DNA of 64,000 bases from Allacma fusca (lineage: Eukaryota > Arthropoda > Collembola > Symphypleona > Sminthuridae). Below are positions 40,968 to 55,900 of the stretch, one piece after another. The DNA lies in assembly GCA_947179485.1 (NCBI GenBank), contig OX359249.1:43510250-43574249 (forward strand). Reading direction: 5' to 3'. Position 1 is the first letter of the stretch. The number at the start of each line of letters is the position of its first letter. The notes under the pieces were generated by a model, which was not told the origin of the DNA, searched no databases, and saw only the letters and a program-made list of their open reading frames with translations. Both the position numbers and the translations under genes were made by a program.

Positions 40968-43900
40968 GTAAGCCGATCATTAGTTTACTTTCAGATATAT
41001 ATGAACACTTGCAATCCTCTTATTTCCAATATAATCCCGTTGATTAGAGCATCCTGTTTGAATAAAGTATTATTCCTGCCCTATTCCAATTCTTCCTAAT
41101 TTTTTACTCCCCTATTTATGTATCCTCAGCGCTTTGTGTTCGAGTAATTACGACCTGGGAAAGTTTTGATTTCTCTTGATATTCTCCTATGAGACTCTTG
41201 GTGTATGGATTTCGAGACATTATTATTTTTCTTAGCATTATCATCACATTTTCATGTCCTCCGTCTCTCTTGAATTGGATTAGCACTCTTTGTTTACGTC
41301 AAGGTTGTACACTCTGACAAATGTTGACTTACTTGGTGTGAAGGTAACTTTAAGGGACTTTCTCGACTGTGAAATTTTCACTGATTACTTTTTCCAGTAT
41401 GGCTTCGTCAATTACGCCCTCGAGCTCCTGGTTCTCAGGAACTTTGGTGAGGAGACCTGGGAGACTATCAAGTAAGTTGTGTGTTTTTCATGGAAAGTTA
41501 ATGTTTGATAACAGAGAACTAGTGTCTGTAGCTCTTGAGGAGAGTTCCAAGAGAGTTCCTCAAAGACTGTGGGTTAATGTTGTGTGTGAAGCTCATTTTG
41601 TCACGCCGCCTGAGCATTTATGGTTCTGGATATGCTGTACTCCCAGTAATTAATATTCACCTTATCAATAGCTGACATTTATATTTACATTTTTCAATAT
41701 CTCTCTACATCACCACAAAGTCATTGTCGATTCTGGAACTACAGTAACATCCTGTAATTTATTTACTCTCCCACTACTCATTTCTGCAAGTATCACGTCA
41801 TCGGCCGGGATGTTTGACGTTGTGCTTAACTGACAGTAGTAATAGGATATCACTAGGGAATATGCTCTAGGCACTCTAGAGAGTAGAAGGCACTTATGTA
41901 CATATATACAGTACATATGCTTAAGAAGAGAGGGTGGATGAAAGTATCTCCAAATAGAAATGCATGTGAGTCCTAGGGTCTGTAATTACTTCTGGTTGGT
42001 ATGTATCTCCCTCGAGAATTAAGAGGTATCGATATGGTTTATGGAAATGACGTTGGAGATATGATTACCAGAGGCAATAAAAGAATTAAGTGGAGGCTAC
42101 ACTGGGTTCTATCAGTGGGACATAATTGAGCTAATCGGAGAGGTGTGGGGTGGAAAGGTTGACACCTTAAAATAGTATCAAGGGATTGTGATTAAAATTT
42201 TATAAAAAGAACTAAATATAGATACATTAAAAAAAATTGTCGCGCGAGCCATTCCGTCACCAGTCAAGGGTTTCACTTTGCTCTCGAGGGACTAAGATTA
42301 GATAGCAATTTGAAAAGTTCTTCTTATTTACTTTCGTCGGGTTGCATGGAGGATGGTGAAAGCCTAGGGACAAAATAAGGACAACCTTTGGAGAGTTTCT
42401 GTCACTCCTCACATGCAATGTATTTGTATTGATGAAAATGAAGCCTCACATTATATCACATCTCCCCATTGAGGATGTTTTGATATTCCTTGTTTTGGTA
42501 ACAAGTCGTTTGATTTCAACTACATGCAAAGAGATCCCAATCTGCCTGGCGGTATGTACAAAAAGAATGAGATATCTCGAGATATGACGACAGATGAAGT
42601 ACATATGCACGTTCGAGAGATGTAGGAGATGTAGCTTCATTGATATTTTTTGAAACAAAAAGGCGGTAAAGGGCTATGTAGGAAATTTATTGACTTTATG
42701 TATGTGTCTATATACATCATTGGACTCCCTCTACCTGTTACACTGTAGTCGTGTGTACATCAACATTGCAGCCTCCAGCATGTCCTTACATAACATTATA
42801 TCTTGTGCACCCCAGCCCTACACCTCTCCCTCTCACTCTATTTGTGTCTATATCATCTGGCAAGAGTGCTTTTAGCAATGTATTGAGTTCCCACATTTTA
42901 TTGTCTCGGCTCGGCTCTGAAGGCCGACTCCTATATTGTGTGGTCAAGCAAAAACTTTCCCCCAGTTTTGGCCTGGCTCGATATTGACACAGTCGATGAT
43001 ATCCCTCTGTATTATCTTGTCATCTTAACACACTAAATAACTCTTGTACAGTGGCAAACCATTTCATTCATGGTCTGGGCTTCGCCCTCAACTGCAACAA
43101 AAATAATCATAACATCACAAACAGAACCGCGTTATCAGGAGGTGTACATAGCTAGCTACGCAAACATACGCTGTATATTCTCATGCTTCAGAGACAGGGA
43201 AGCACACACTTGCCTATGACTTATGACATGATAAGTGAACGTGCATGAGATTTACAGGTGCGTACATTTTCTCATCAGACACAGGAAGCACAGGGACTCA
43301 GGCAGTCCGAAATTATTTTAAATAACATTCTGAAGCGGAATAAATTACTTTTGGACCTACGTGCTTCACAATCAGACAAACGCTCAAGGACTTTTGAGCG
43401 TGAAATTTGAACGTACCAAAACTTACGTAATTGCAACTTTGTCGAACAAGTATTAACAAGTTCCAAATGAGTTCATGCATACAAGCAATTATGTAAATAC
43501 ACACATTTATATACGTCCTTATTGGCACTTTTCTAGCTACAATTTTACATGTTTGGGTGTACACTTCCAGTAAAGGCAATTACTGGAGGACTTTTTGCAA
43601 AATCCTCAATCGTAATGAATCAATGGTTTTCAAATATGAAAACAAAGCAAGAGCACTTTTGTGCCCTCAAACTCTTTTTTTTTTTGAGTTTTTGTTGTCT
43701 CGGTTGAACATTGAGGGAGAAGCGATTAAACTTGAGCATCAAAGGTGGCGTCCCAACTTGGAACCCCACAAAATAAATAATCTTTTTTGCTATCAAACGT
43801 TTTTTTTAGCTCGTAACTCTCAAAGATTGCTGGCATTCTAAATTTCGAACCTGAGGAAACATTAGAATGCCAAGTTGTTATTGATTAAGCCTATCCTAAT

Positions 43901-46900
43901 ACCTACGGTGTGGTGAAGTTAGGAAATGTGACTGAAGTTGTGCAGTAGTGTGGTCATATAAAAAGCGTTTTATCTTTTATAGTCTTCAAGAGAACTTGAG
44001 GCGATTGAAAATTTTGTGAAAGTAATGAGAGGCATGTTCAGACTACCAACCGAACTTCAAAGATACTGAGGCCAAGATTGCTGCATCTCTATTCTCCATC
44101 CTATGCCCATCCTAGCCTGTATGTATATAAGGTTTCCCATAAATAAGCGTAGGAGAAAGTGGGAGTCATCCAAAATAATTCATGGGGCTCTCACACGCCG
44201 ACCATATGTGCATTTACTTACAATTGTGTTATCACATTCTGTTGATTCACAATATGAAAGAGCCCTTACAGCACAGCTGCCAGTGAAGTTCTCATGTCAA
44301 GCAGAATGGGGGAATTCTGAAGCAATATCTGAAGTCAAGATGTGAACCTAACCGTAATAGGAAAATTCAATATTTGCGGGTACTCTCAACTTGATGGCTA
44401 TTTCTTTATAAAACTGCTAGTTAGAAAAAACCTCAACTCTGACTGGTCTCCATTTACAGATACAAACAGTACAAGTCACCAAAAAAAATATCATTTCGGG
44501 AACTAAAAATAGGACTGTGACAAACTTTTCCAAGAAATTCTTTCAGTTTAACCTATCTTCGTATCATCAAATACACCAAATATGTTGCGAACATGCACGA
44601 GAAGACTCAATTATTTGCAATGATGAATGTAACTTGGTATTTTAGCAGTAATTACATATTTTGATGAATACCATAAACTGACAATGAGCATTGAGGCCTT
44701 GGAGTTTTTGTTCAGCTTTTTTTTTTTAATTGGACATTCGCTGGAATTCGCCCGAGTGAAAATTAAAATTGTAAGTTAGGATCCCAGTTACTTACATCTA
44801 CTCTTGTTTAATAGGAATTATTTTTAATCTACGAATTTTTTTTCGTACTCAATTGGAACAAAATCTTCATTTTCATTTGAAAGTGTCAGCCAGCAAATAG
44901 TCTTTTGTGACATTTATTTGAATGCTAATGAGTCACTCTAACTTACATTCAATTAGATTGACTTTACTTTAGTAAGTTCCCAATTGGGAGCTAATTTTTA
45001 GGAAACGTTTAATTAATTGAAGTTGACACTATTGTCGAGGTGAGGATACATGGAAAAACTAATCTAAACTGGCAATATCTGGGAAAACTCATAAGCTTGT
45101 TTTCTGCCCTGAAAGTTTCCCACCATAACAACTACAGTGTGAAGCATTGACAATAGAAATTTCCTACAAACCAATTAAATAGACTCAGCGTAGTGTATGG
45201 TGCCGATAAAATTTATGGAACTTAATAGACTCGACTCCCCGTGGCTCCCATGATAATTTCCCTTTTTCATCTCCCTCCAACCAGTGTTAGACAAGATATT
45301 TAGCAACTTGGTTCCCCACACTACGAAAACATCTTTAATGGGGAAAGTTGTGCCAGGAACCAAATACCTGATGAAAAATGGTTCTATTGTCTACAGGAAG
45401 TAATAATCGCTTAAATGATTAGTCCTAAATTCGGCGGTTACTCTGTCACAAAGCATCCCCCTCATATAGCTCTTCATACTGAATGAATCATACCTAAGCC
45501 AATATAAATCTCCTGGAACAATACATCCATGAAACATATGTACATATGTATGCATTGAAAAACACATGAAATACATGCCCCAACATATTGCTGTCCCAGC
45601 CTAAAATCTGATGTGTTCAAAATTCTATTTGGCAAATTAATTGATAAGGATTTTCGATGCATGAATTACCCAGAAAATATAATCCTGTAGTAGTAGTCCA
45701 ACAGGAAGTAACGTTTTTGTGTCCAATTTAATTATGTTTAATGGGTTCTCTGCTTACAACGTATGATTGACTTGTGCAACTCTCAAATTAACACTGAACA
45801 ATAGGAATGAAGGATTTCTCGCAAATCTGTAATACTTGATGTTGTTTTGACAGGAAGGAGGCAGAGGTGGTGATGGACGGTCAGTTTCTGGTCCGACAAA
45901 TTTACGAGGACGAGATTACTTACAACATTGTTGGGGCAGCGGAGAAAGTCTTAAGTAAATCATCTTTACTTTCCCCCTCTTCATCTTCTTCCTGACACTT
46001 GTCTCGTAAACCCTGACTTGTGTTCACACTTGACTTGGTTTCATCGTCCACTAAATCTCTCTAGCAAAAAGCTTTCTTCCCCCGAAAAAAAAAAAGAAGC
46101 AATAAGACGTTTTAACCAAGTGTAACTGTGAATTCTGTAAACACTTTATAATTTTTATGCTCCCCAGAATTGCCTTCCCACTAAATCTTCCTTAAGGAAT
46201 GTGTAAAGAGCGGGAAACATTTCATACTTGAGTAACTTTTCATTGGCCACGGTCAGCCAAGAAAACGTCACTATTGTTACACACAAAACCTACATGTGTT
46301 TTCCTATTCTGATCACAGAGATTCCTGCCAGTGCCATTCTAGAGCTCTTTGGAGGAATGTTTTTTGACTTTTGCGTTGAGTCGGGCTACGATCGAATTCT
46401 TCAGGTGCTCGGAGCGACTCCTAGGGACTTTTTACAGGTGAGCATCTCTTCTGTCCTTCAACTCACTCCACATCACTGGCGTCAAATCAGTGGCTACAAG
46501 CTTGGGACATCAGTACCAGTTCCAGTATAAATGTTGTAGTTTGCACATGAGAGTACTTTTTCCCATACATTAGTACTCAAGCATCTTTTTCAATAGCTAT
46601 TTATCGGTTGTAGTCATACTTATATGTAATAATACAAATGATTAGGATTTTTGCAAATTTTGAGCAAGTATTTACAGAGCGTCATACAAACACAAAAATC
46701 CTTGGGCTGCAGCTCAAACATATGTAATTTATCATTTTGGCATGATCTCAAACAATTATACTTGCCTCTTCCTACATATGTATGTACTTAATGACTTTCA
46801 TGGGCACGAAAGCTTATTCGCACGCAAGCTCTCTAATCCTAGGAAAACTCTTTTAGTCTCATCTTTGTTGGAACTGATTGTGATAGGGAAGAGTACTACT

Positions 46901-49900
46901 CCGAGTTGAGCTGATATGAGATCTATTCATTAGCACTTACTTTATCATCCATGCACATTTTGTATAACTTGTAAGTCTTCGTGAACATTCTATCAATATT
47001 TGAAAACAAGTCCTTCGGATATCCTGTACACAATATATGAAGAGTATAGGAGCAAAACGGTCTAAATAAAAAATCTACATTGTTTCAAAATTCGTTGTAT
47101 TTCATAATAAAATACTTTAGGGCAAGCCGCTTTCAAGGAAAAAATCCTGTTGTTGAAAGGACTCTGAAAGTGCGAAGAATAATTAGGCCAAAAATATATT
47201 TTTTAAATTAAAACTGAATAGAGTCCAATATGCAATATGAACTTTGGCCGTTTTGGTTCGATACACTTCATATAATTGCATACTTGACAATATGCGAATA
47301 TATATTTCGTCAGTAGGGGATGTCTCGGCTTAGCTCAATGTTGAATAAGTGTATATTGAATTGTCGACCAACCTTATGCCAGTGAGGAGATAAAAGGCCT
47401 GGAGATATTTGCATTGCTGGTAGAAGTCGGTCTACATACTAGCAGTACTTTTTACATTTCCCAAGGAAGAAATGAAAAAATTATTGTCTTTGATCAGGAA
47501 CAGTTCGTCTACTCTTTAGTATCAATACTCTGATGTCCTGCTAACATGAACATGATGACAAGAATGAAAGCTGGAATTGATCGGTTTATCGATTCCCGCT
47601 TTCTCTATTCAGCATTTATAAGCAATTGTGGATAAATTGAGCTTCGGTTTCCCTTATATGTAGATATGTATAGATATATTTATGTAGTTATATATGTGCA
47701 AATACGGCCATTTGAACAAGACGCACATATATTTTGTGGAGCAGAGGGAACTGCATTTAAATTGAGGGCTCGGTGTCAGGTAAAGATAAAAGTTGTTTGC
47801 CTCACTTGAAATTCTAACCATATTTAAAATTGCTTCCGTCGAATTTCACATTTCGCTTACGCTCTGTCATAAAACAGCATTGGTGTGACTTCCTTTCCCA
47901 TGAATCTGCTTACAATTTCAATCGTTCGCAATTCAATAGTATCTCACCATATGTATCCTTGGATACTTTTGAACCCAAATCCAATAACTTGGTCGTTATG
48001 AACCTCACATGTAGGGGAAGATGCGGTGGTGAAATCATTTCTGTGGGCATGTGTGTACTCCCAGAAATAGTGCGTCTTTTGAGTACAAAAGAAGATCTTC
48101 CGCATGAACAATCCCACGTTATCTTTGTAGCTCTATTTCCTCTAGTCTGTAATAATTCAACTTTACGGGATTTTCTGTACTCGTCACGTGGGAGACGTTT
48201 TGCATTGCCAGCGAAAAAAAAAATTTTTTTTGCAGATCTTTAAGCCTAGCATGATTACAACTCCATTTTATTTTATATACCTATGGATTCTCTACCGCTA
48301 ACTAAAGTTACACAAAAAGCGAATCTCATTCCAGTGGTAGAACAGAAGGAATGATAATTTTTCTTTTGGAAATTTCCTAGAAATTGATTTCCGTATTCAG
48401 GCTCCCCAGACTCATTAGAGAATGTTTCTTTTGATATTTGAACCTGCCGTTCTTTCCCAAATCTACAAGAGGCTCATCCCGAAAGCTTCAGCTAGTAAAA
48501 TTTTATATGGCTCAATCCACTTGTGTTCGTTCGGAGTAGGAAAAAAAAGGATATTTAGTACTTTTTCTGATATTATAAAAATTTTGAGAAGTTTTTTATT
48601 ACGGGCATAAATCGGTCAGGGAAATTAATGTGTGTACATACTTCCCCGCCACTCCTTGTCATAATTGCACTGGATTCTTTGAGTGTCTGCGTGGTCGTGG
48701 AAGGGAAATATGTATGTCTGCATACTCACATGTGGAAATGAGCGAATCGATATTACAAGGAAATTATAAAGGAATTTTTCTTCTTCTTCTTCTTCTTAGG
48801 CACCTCACATTTATTAGGGACTGAAAGTCTTTTCCTCCAAGGCAGTGATTAGAGGATGGGGGAAAGGGCAGAAGTTGTATCTTTAATTAATACTCAAAAC
48901 TTAACCCAACGGTTCCCACGATCCCCGAAATCCTCGAGGTTTAAACGAATTTTCGGGGAGAGTAGTTCTATAGCTATATTTTGGAGCGGGGAAGAAGTGC
49001 TTTTAAGAATTAAAACCTGAGTGAGAGTCTTTTGTACTCATAGAACTTGGATGCCCTCCATGATCATCTGGCCACTATCTACCCAGGAATGCGAGCCCCC
49101 TCCTTCCGATGCACAGTCCGACCTGACGATGGGGCCCTGATCCTTCACTACTACTCGGACAGACCTGGCCTGGAGCACATAGTCATTGGGATTGTCAAGG
49201 TACTAGGATCCGCTCCTTATAATGTTCTCTGTAGGTAGAATTTTCCCAGGGAATTTTACGTGGCGTTAAACACATTGCTAATAAAACGAGGTCGTAATAA
49301 AAACAGATGCAGGTAATAAAAATGTCATAAATGGTCGTAATATTTTCTTATCTCGTGCTTTATCCTTATTATTACTTTCAATACAAACGAGCATTTTCTA
49401 CACTCCTTCCCGCTCCCATCAGTCGACACACTTACATTTTAATGATCCACTGACCCAGTCCTTGTCCAGTGACGAGGAATTTCCATAACTAATTTCCTCA
49501 TAATTATATTAATTTCTTTTATGGCCCAGTCCGGGACCACTGGGCAATAGTAAATTATAGGTAATAAATTTGTATATGGGAAAGTACTCTGGGAGCGATG
49601 GAATGCTTTAATTCAATCTCAAAATAAGTTCCAAAAGAACACCACTGCCAAATCACTAGGCTAAATTTTTCTACGCCAATTTTGATGGGGATATTGATTT
49701 TATGGTATAGTTATTACTACCAATTAATTGTTAATTAATTCCCGCTAATGGCCCATCGCCATGAAGGGGTCTTAGAGCGACTTGGGTGAGAGGAGGTTGA
49801 GATTTTTCAGAGGGCCATAGGATCCTACATGCATGGGAATCTCGTCCTGACAAATGAATTTAATAATTAGAAAATAGGGGGGCTGGTCACTGACCAATTA

Positions 49901-52900
49901 AATTTTAATGTCATAACTGACACCAGAAAAAATGTTGGCACTTCCGCACGTGTTCTATATCTGTGAGAATTGATGAGCTTCTGGATTAGATTTATATGGT
50001 CTGCGTGTGTGTCGTCATTTGAGCAGAAAGGAGGTAAATAATTTTTATGACACAAGTGACGAGGTAAAGTTCCATTAAAGTTACAGTCTCGCCGAGGCTT
50101 TGATTTTGAGAGCAATAAATGTTACCACCGCTTTACATGCGGTTAGTCCATATTTGATCATAAAAGGCCGTAAACTGAGTGCCTTCTTTTCATGCAAATT
50201 GCTTGCAGTTTTATGTAGTATACATTTCTCTCGTGTACAGACTCTTGTAGATACAGAGCATTACAACTCCATAGGAATTACGCTTGTAAGAGTAGTAGTC
50301 CACACACACACACACACACACACACAAAGTTGCAGAAACGTACATGTCAAGGTTTCCGGAGTACTCCGTCAATCCATGGAGATACGTATGAGGAAAAGCA
50401 ATCCCTGAATTAATTTCCGCCGTAGAATGAAGTACGTAAGGGGAACTTACACACTGGCAATGAATCGAATTTGCAAATGCATCATAATAATTTATGAAAG
50501 CTATTCACTTTGGCCAAGTTCAGTTTTCGTTTACTTTGTTAATGGCTTGTATCTTACTTACTCAACCGAAAGAAAATTCTTGACTGTGTATTTATGATTC
50601 CCCAAGAGTACACACACTGGATGGGATCCTTCAATTAGTACATACAGCTAGCAACACGATTTCTAACCAAGAGTCATGTAGCGGAAATTCGATGGATAGG
50701 TAAATAACTTTCTACTTCCACAGCCTTCTCCACACTGTATGTCAGTGTGAGTTCATGTACATAGCTCCTAGATATTTAATATATCTACACGTACCCTATA
50801 AATACATACATGAAAGGAACTCTCACACAAGGGATAGGAATAGAATAAGTACATATATGCATCATAGCTTTCTCAAGAACAGCCAATAAAATTAGCAATT
50901 TTAGGGGCATCCTCCCCTCCTGCTTTTATTTTCAGTGTCTGTACGTCCTTTATTTCGTACATGTGACAGCAAGATTAAATATCCGAAGAAATTATTAGTA
51001 TTACAGAAGTAATAGGACCTGAGCAGGAAACTGTATAGATTTGTCTGCAAATCCGATGAAATTTTAGGCTACTTAAATTAATTTCTTAAATGCAATAAAC
51101 TTGAGTGATGAATTCTTCCAAATATATGTACCTTTTTTTCCCTCATCCCAAACGCTCACGTCTTCTCTGTTTCCATGCAGGTTGAGCTGTTTTCCCGCAT
51201 ACACTCAAAGTATCTTATGTTATGAGGATGCATTATTCATAAGCACTTCGTTAACTAAATATAGAATTGAATCTTTTTATCCGATTACACAGGATTCGAA
51301 GTTTTTCCCATTCAGTATTCCCTTCCTCAACGCTTCCAATCCACCTAGAGATCTTCATTCTTCATCATACGTCATATGTATCTACATAGCTAGCTACTTT
51401 TAGAAGGGAATTTTGAGGCGTGGAGTTTTACTTAGGTTGAAGTATTCTTTCAAACGGGGGTAGGTGTGGGGATGTACTTCATTCGAATGGCCGCAGGCCA
51501 GCACCGATGATTTTTTATGGGATGAAAGTACGTGCATAAACCTGTGTAAATGCCATATTAGTAGAGGAGCTTATTCTACGATTACAATCTTATGAGCCCT
51601 GTAGTACCTCAAAACGACCTGATGCTACGCTATGTAAGGACTGGAACAGTATTAAAAGAAATTCATACTTTAAATACCGTCCAAAAAGTGAGTTTAACCA
51701 GCAAAACCTCAGCAACCAGAAGGCAGTTCCAATGAAAGTTAAATGCCCATTGCCCCATCTATGAATCCATGCGAATGACAAAGATGATTACTTACAAACC
51801 AGTGCCATGCAGTAACTTAGGCTGAGGGAAAACAAAATGTTTACACTGAGTGTGGTTATTCAAAAGTTTTGAGTCATTAAAGGGTTTCAACTTTGAGGAT
51901 AAATATGTATGGTGTAATTTTTGGGGATGTTTTTTTTTTGGGGGAAAGTATAATGCAATTAATCTTTTGTAAATTATATTTATTGAAGGCTGTGGCAAGT
52001 AAGCTTCACGGTGTAGACGTTGAGGTTGGGGTTATTCAGTCGAAGACGGAAAATGGCGCAGACCACGTACAGTTTCTCATTCAGGAAAAGAGGGGTTCTC
52101 CATCATTTGAAGAGTTGATGATATCAACTGACGCCTCAACGATGACCAATTTCGGCTTCCTTTCGCCAGGTAAGAGTTTCAACATCCACAAGAACTATCC
52201 ATTTCGCCATCCTAAGTGCACATTTACTGCCAATAAATGTGCACTTACGACCTTAATCTACAATGGCAAGGAGCATTTTCTCTTGGAACATAAGAACAAA
52301 TGTCTTTCTACCCTATCCAACCAGGGAAATATGGATCTCGTTTCAAATAGACTCAATTTTTTATACACAGTCTATGCAATGTTTCAACAATTCCCCTAAG
52401 ATTAGTATCACCGTTTTCTTTTGTTTTATCCCTGAGCTGAGTCCATTTGGCTGGGGGAGATTCAAGTGCCTCCTATGACGTCTGTGTATATAAGGTTATA
52501 GCCCAAACTCTATCCCGACATTTTTGCGGATGCTAGCAAAAGGAAACTTAGGTAATTACAAATATTCGAGGGGAAAAACTTGGATGGAATACAGAGTATG
52601 AAAAAGTCAATACAAGTTATGGAAACTACTCGGGCCCCAAAAGAAAATATAAGCGTATACAGAGGGGGGCAACGTACAGATACAAGAAGCTCCATTAATC
52701 CGACTGTAGCTTTTCTCTACTTTCTTTCTTTATAACTCCATAAGCTTTATAGTCGTGGAATTATGATAAAAACAATCACCGAGATAACATTTTTATTGGC
52801 AGAATAGCATTTTTTGTCATTATATGGTAACCGCAGTTCTTCTCCCTCGTCATTCACCGAGATAGCTCCAATATAACTTTCAGACTACTATCTTATTAAG

Positions 52901-55900
52901 CTGTCTTTCCTCTTGTCAGCCAGTGTAATATTCCCTGTGTAACGTTTGTCCTAGCCTTTGGTTCTTTTTGTGTTCTTTTTCCAAATCTTTTAACCACTGC
53001 CGCTCCTTTTAATCACAGTCACACAAGTCAAAATCCGTATGATTGGGATAATGGGATGGGTGAAATGCTCCGCTGCATAATGTAGCAGTGACAGCTTGCT
53101 ACTCAGCTTTACAAAGCACTCCCCACACAATTTCAAATAATGGGTAAAAATCTTCGGGCAAAGCTAATGAGCAGAAGTGAATGAGTGGGAACAAAGTAAA
53201 TCAGAAAAAAACTACGATTCAAAGAGAGCATCCATGAAACTAGCCCTGTTAACTTTGCTGCACTATTGGCAGATGTTCAACTTTACTTTCACCAGCTTTT
53301 TTTGGGGGTATTTCTTCTCATTTGAACTGCAAAAAGTACAAATGCTAGGACAACGAGTAAGTATGCAGTGTAAGGGTATCCCTCTGACGGAATAAAAGAT
53401 GGCTAATTTAATTTGTTAGTAATTTATGTTGGGAATGGTACTTTAAGCAAGCATTTGTTCTCAATCCAATTAATTCAGTTCGGAGAAGCTAATTTGAGCT
53501 ATTACGGCCACGCATGTACGTATATACATTTTCATGTTGCATAAGATTTTATAGGCACTAATTTTACGCGTGAATATCCAATTACTGATATATGCTCCGC
53601 GTTCCTTCTACACCTGACATGCGTAGCCGATACAATCAAGTTTACTCCTTATACGATGTCACCCAAAGGGTTGAACCAGATAGGCAAATTGATGACCATG
53701 GTCGTAAGTACAGTCGATACGCTCATACATATGTATGTATTTGGAGGGCAGAAAAAAGGGCGTGAGTTCTGAGTCTTAATATGGAATAAATTACTGGGGG
53801 AATGACAGGTCGTAGGTACAAAAGTTCATGGGATCAGTAATTGTAATGTAGGCGTTGAATTCTGAGGGAGTGCTTTGGAAAACACTGGAGGGGAAAGAGC
53901 AAGAAAGTAATTTAGGTTCGTTGATGCTCCTGCAGCGGGTAAAACGTGGGCAGTATAGTTCGGTTCAGCCATTCATTCACCCCTCCCACTGATTCTAATT
54001 AAAGATGAATCATCATTCAATTATCCGCGTGAATCCATGACTTGATTTTCTGATACGGTCATAACTTCACACTTCACAGTAACCAATTATTGGATGCACT
54101 AGTAAAATATCTAGGACTTTCCCTACATCTTTTTTCCTTCCAATGAAAATCAAAGGTAGGTAGTAACTTTAACGGGCTTGCATTTCCCTGAGTTTTCACC
54201 GCCCACGATCCTCCAGATTTACTTTAGTTTTGCATCTAAACAGGATTTCGATGTAAAGGCATTAAATCTCACTTGGTTTGGGAAGCTCAATGCTTTCATT
54301 GCATCCTCGCGTATACTTTACTGATTCTAGAAGTGACTTTTGGAAATTGAATAATGTAAATGAGAGTTGCAATGTGCAATACCTTCCAGAAGGGTGAAGC
54401 CAGAACTTGAATAATTTGGAGTGCTCACCCGCACAAACATAGGATGAAACGCTGCAAGCTCTTAAGAGATCCGGTGGCTAGAATACTGCAAAGTGTGCAC
54501 TTGCCTGGAAAGGAAAGTGCATTAAAAGGTAGATCACGAACAGAATCACCATTGCGCTACTGATACATTTTCTATGAACTGGTGTAACCATAAGAAACTG
54601 GCTATAGGTTTATCAAAATTGGAGGAATTGGGGAAACTTATAAGGGGAGAGTCCACAGTAAGACTGTATGGTGGCAGAATTCCAAATATCTCGTTAGATC
54701 TTTGTATTTGTAGAGGCCCAGTCTCTGCTTCAACCTTAGGGTGCCGTTAGGAGAATTTCCCGATGTCGAGTAGAGGAAACAACCTACTTTTGGTTCGTGT
54801 GAGACCTCTCCAGTATCTATAAAAGGTTTAATATGCGACGGAATCTTAAATTCATAATGAGTTGCTAATCTTAAGTAGAAATGTAAAATGCATGACTTGT
54901 CATAGTTAATTCCTTAAGGTGCTGTAGGCGTAGTATTTCCATTGAGAATGGCCTTGTAGATAGGCACACCTCTACTTGCTCTAACAATAAGAAATTACGT
55001 ACTCTTTGATTAAAGAAAAGTAGCAGATATTAAAGCTCTAGTTAAGAATTGTAACGTACTTACAATTATTAGAGTAATAGTAATAATTGTAGGGTTAACA
55101 AAAGCAGAATTTTTATAATAAAAATGATTTAGCGCAACTTGTTAAAATTCTGTGATGATACTGTCCGGAGATTATTATAATTAAAGAGTAACGGGATATT
55201 ATAAAACCGGAAGTGGTTATTATATCGGATCTTTTTTATATTACCATCATGCCTTATTGGAAAAAGGTACGGAACTTACGTACCATTTGTAGTTGGTAGG
55301 TTGTTAAAATTTAAGAAATGAAACTGAACATTCTGAGTGGGTAAGACAATACCGGTTCCCAATGGTGGAATTATTTTTTTTTACTTATAAAAGAATTCCG
55401 AGTAATAATTAAATAATTTATGGAGACTCGCTACACACTTCAGGCTTTTGCTGTAATCAGTCCATATGATATTAATTAAAAGTACGGATTGAGCCCTAAT
55501 CATGGAATCTGACGAACTGGAATGGTAGGCTTATTATTCTACCAAATTAATTTAATCGGATAACATTAATCCCCGTGAAATGAACCATTCAAGGGAAGAA
55601 TGCCTTGTAGTAGTAACAACAATATTGTAGCATAAATCCAAGGGTTTAATTTGGTAGTCAGTATGCATAAAACATACGTGATTCATTTCATAAAAGCGTC
55701 CGCTATTTGGTTATGGACTTCTGAGTTACTGACATCCCTCTGGTAATGAATTTACTGAATTTTGTTGTGGTCTCACTGATACTCTTTAGAGCCCAATTTA
55801 TACCCATCGTGATGAGCTGGACACTACCAATGTGCTAGTATATGAATCTCCTACAGGTATTTTATCAACTTGCAGTTATGATCTAGCCGACCTCCACGAT

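Noticed and set aside
41290-41397. N-terminal extension of the cyclase starting at 41290
   Set aside because: It places Gln at the invariant first Met position, shows no family resemblance, and is better explained as intron 1 ending in TTTTTCCAG with the ATG at 40965.
48778-48800. Splice acceptor after the TTC run in intron 4
   Set aside because: No in-frame coding sequence of the cyclase family follows; the next true exon starts at 49044.
51893-52399. 168-codon single-exon protein
   Set aside because: Only 51989-52169 matches the cyclase family, and it is bounded by proper splice sites; the rest is intron read-through.
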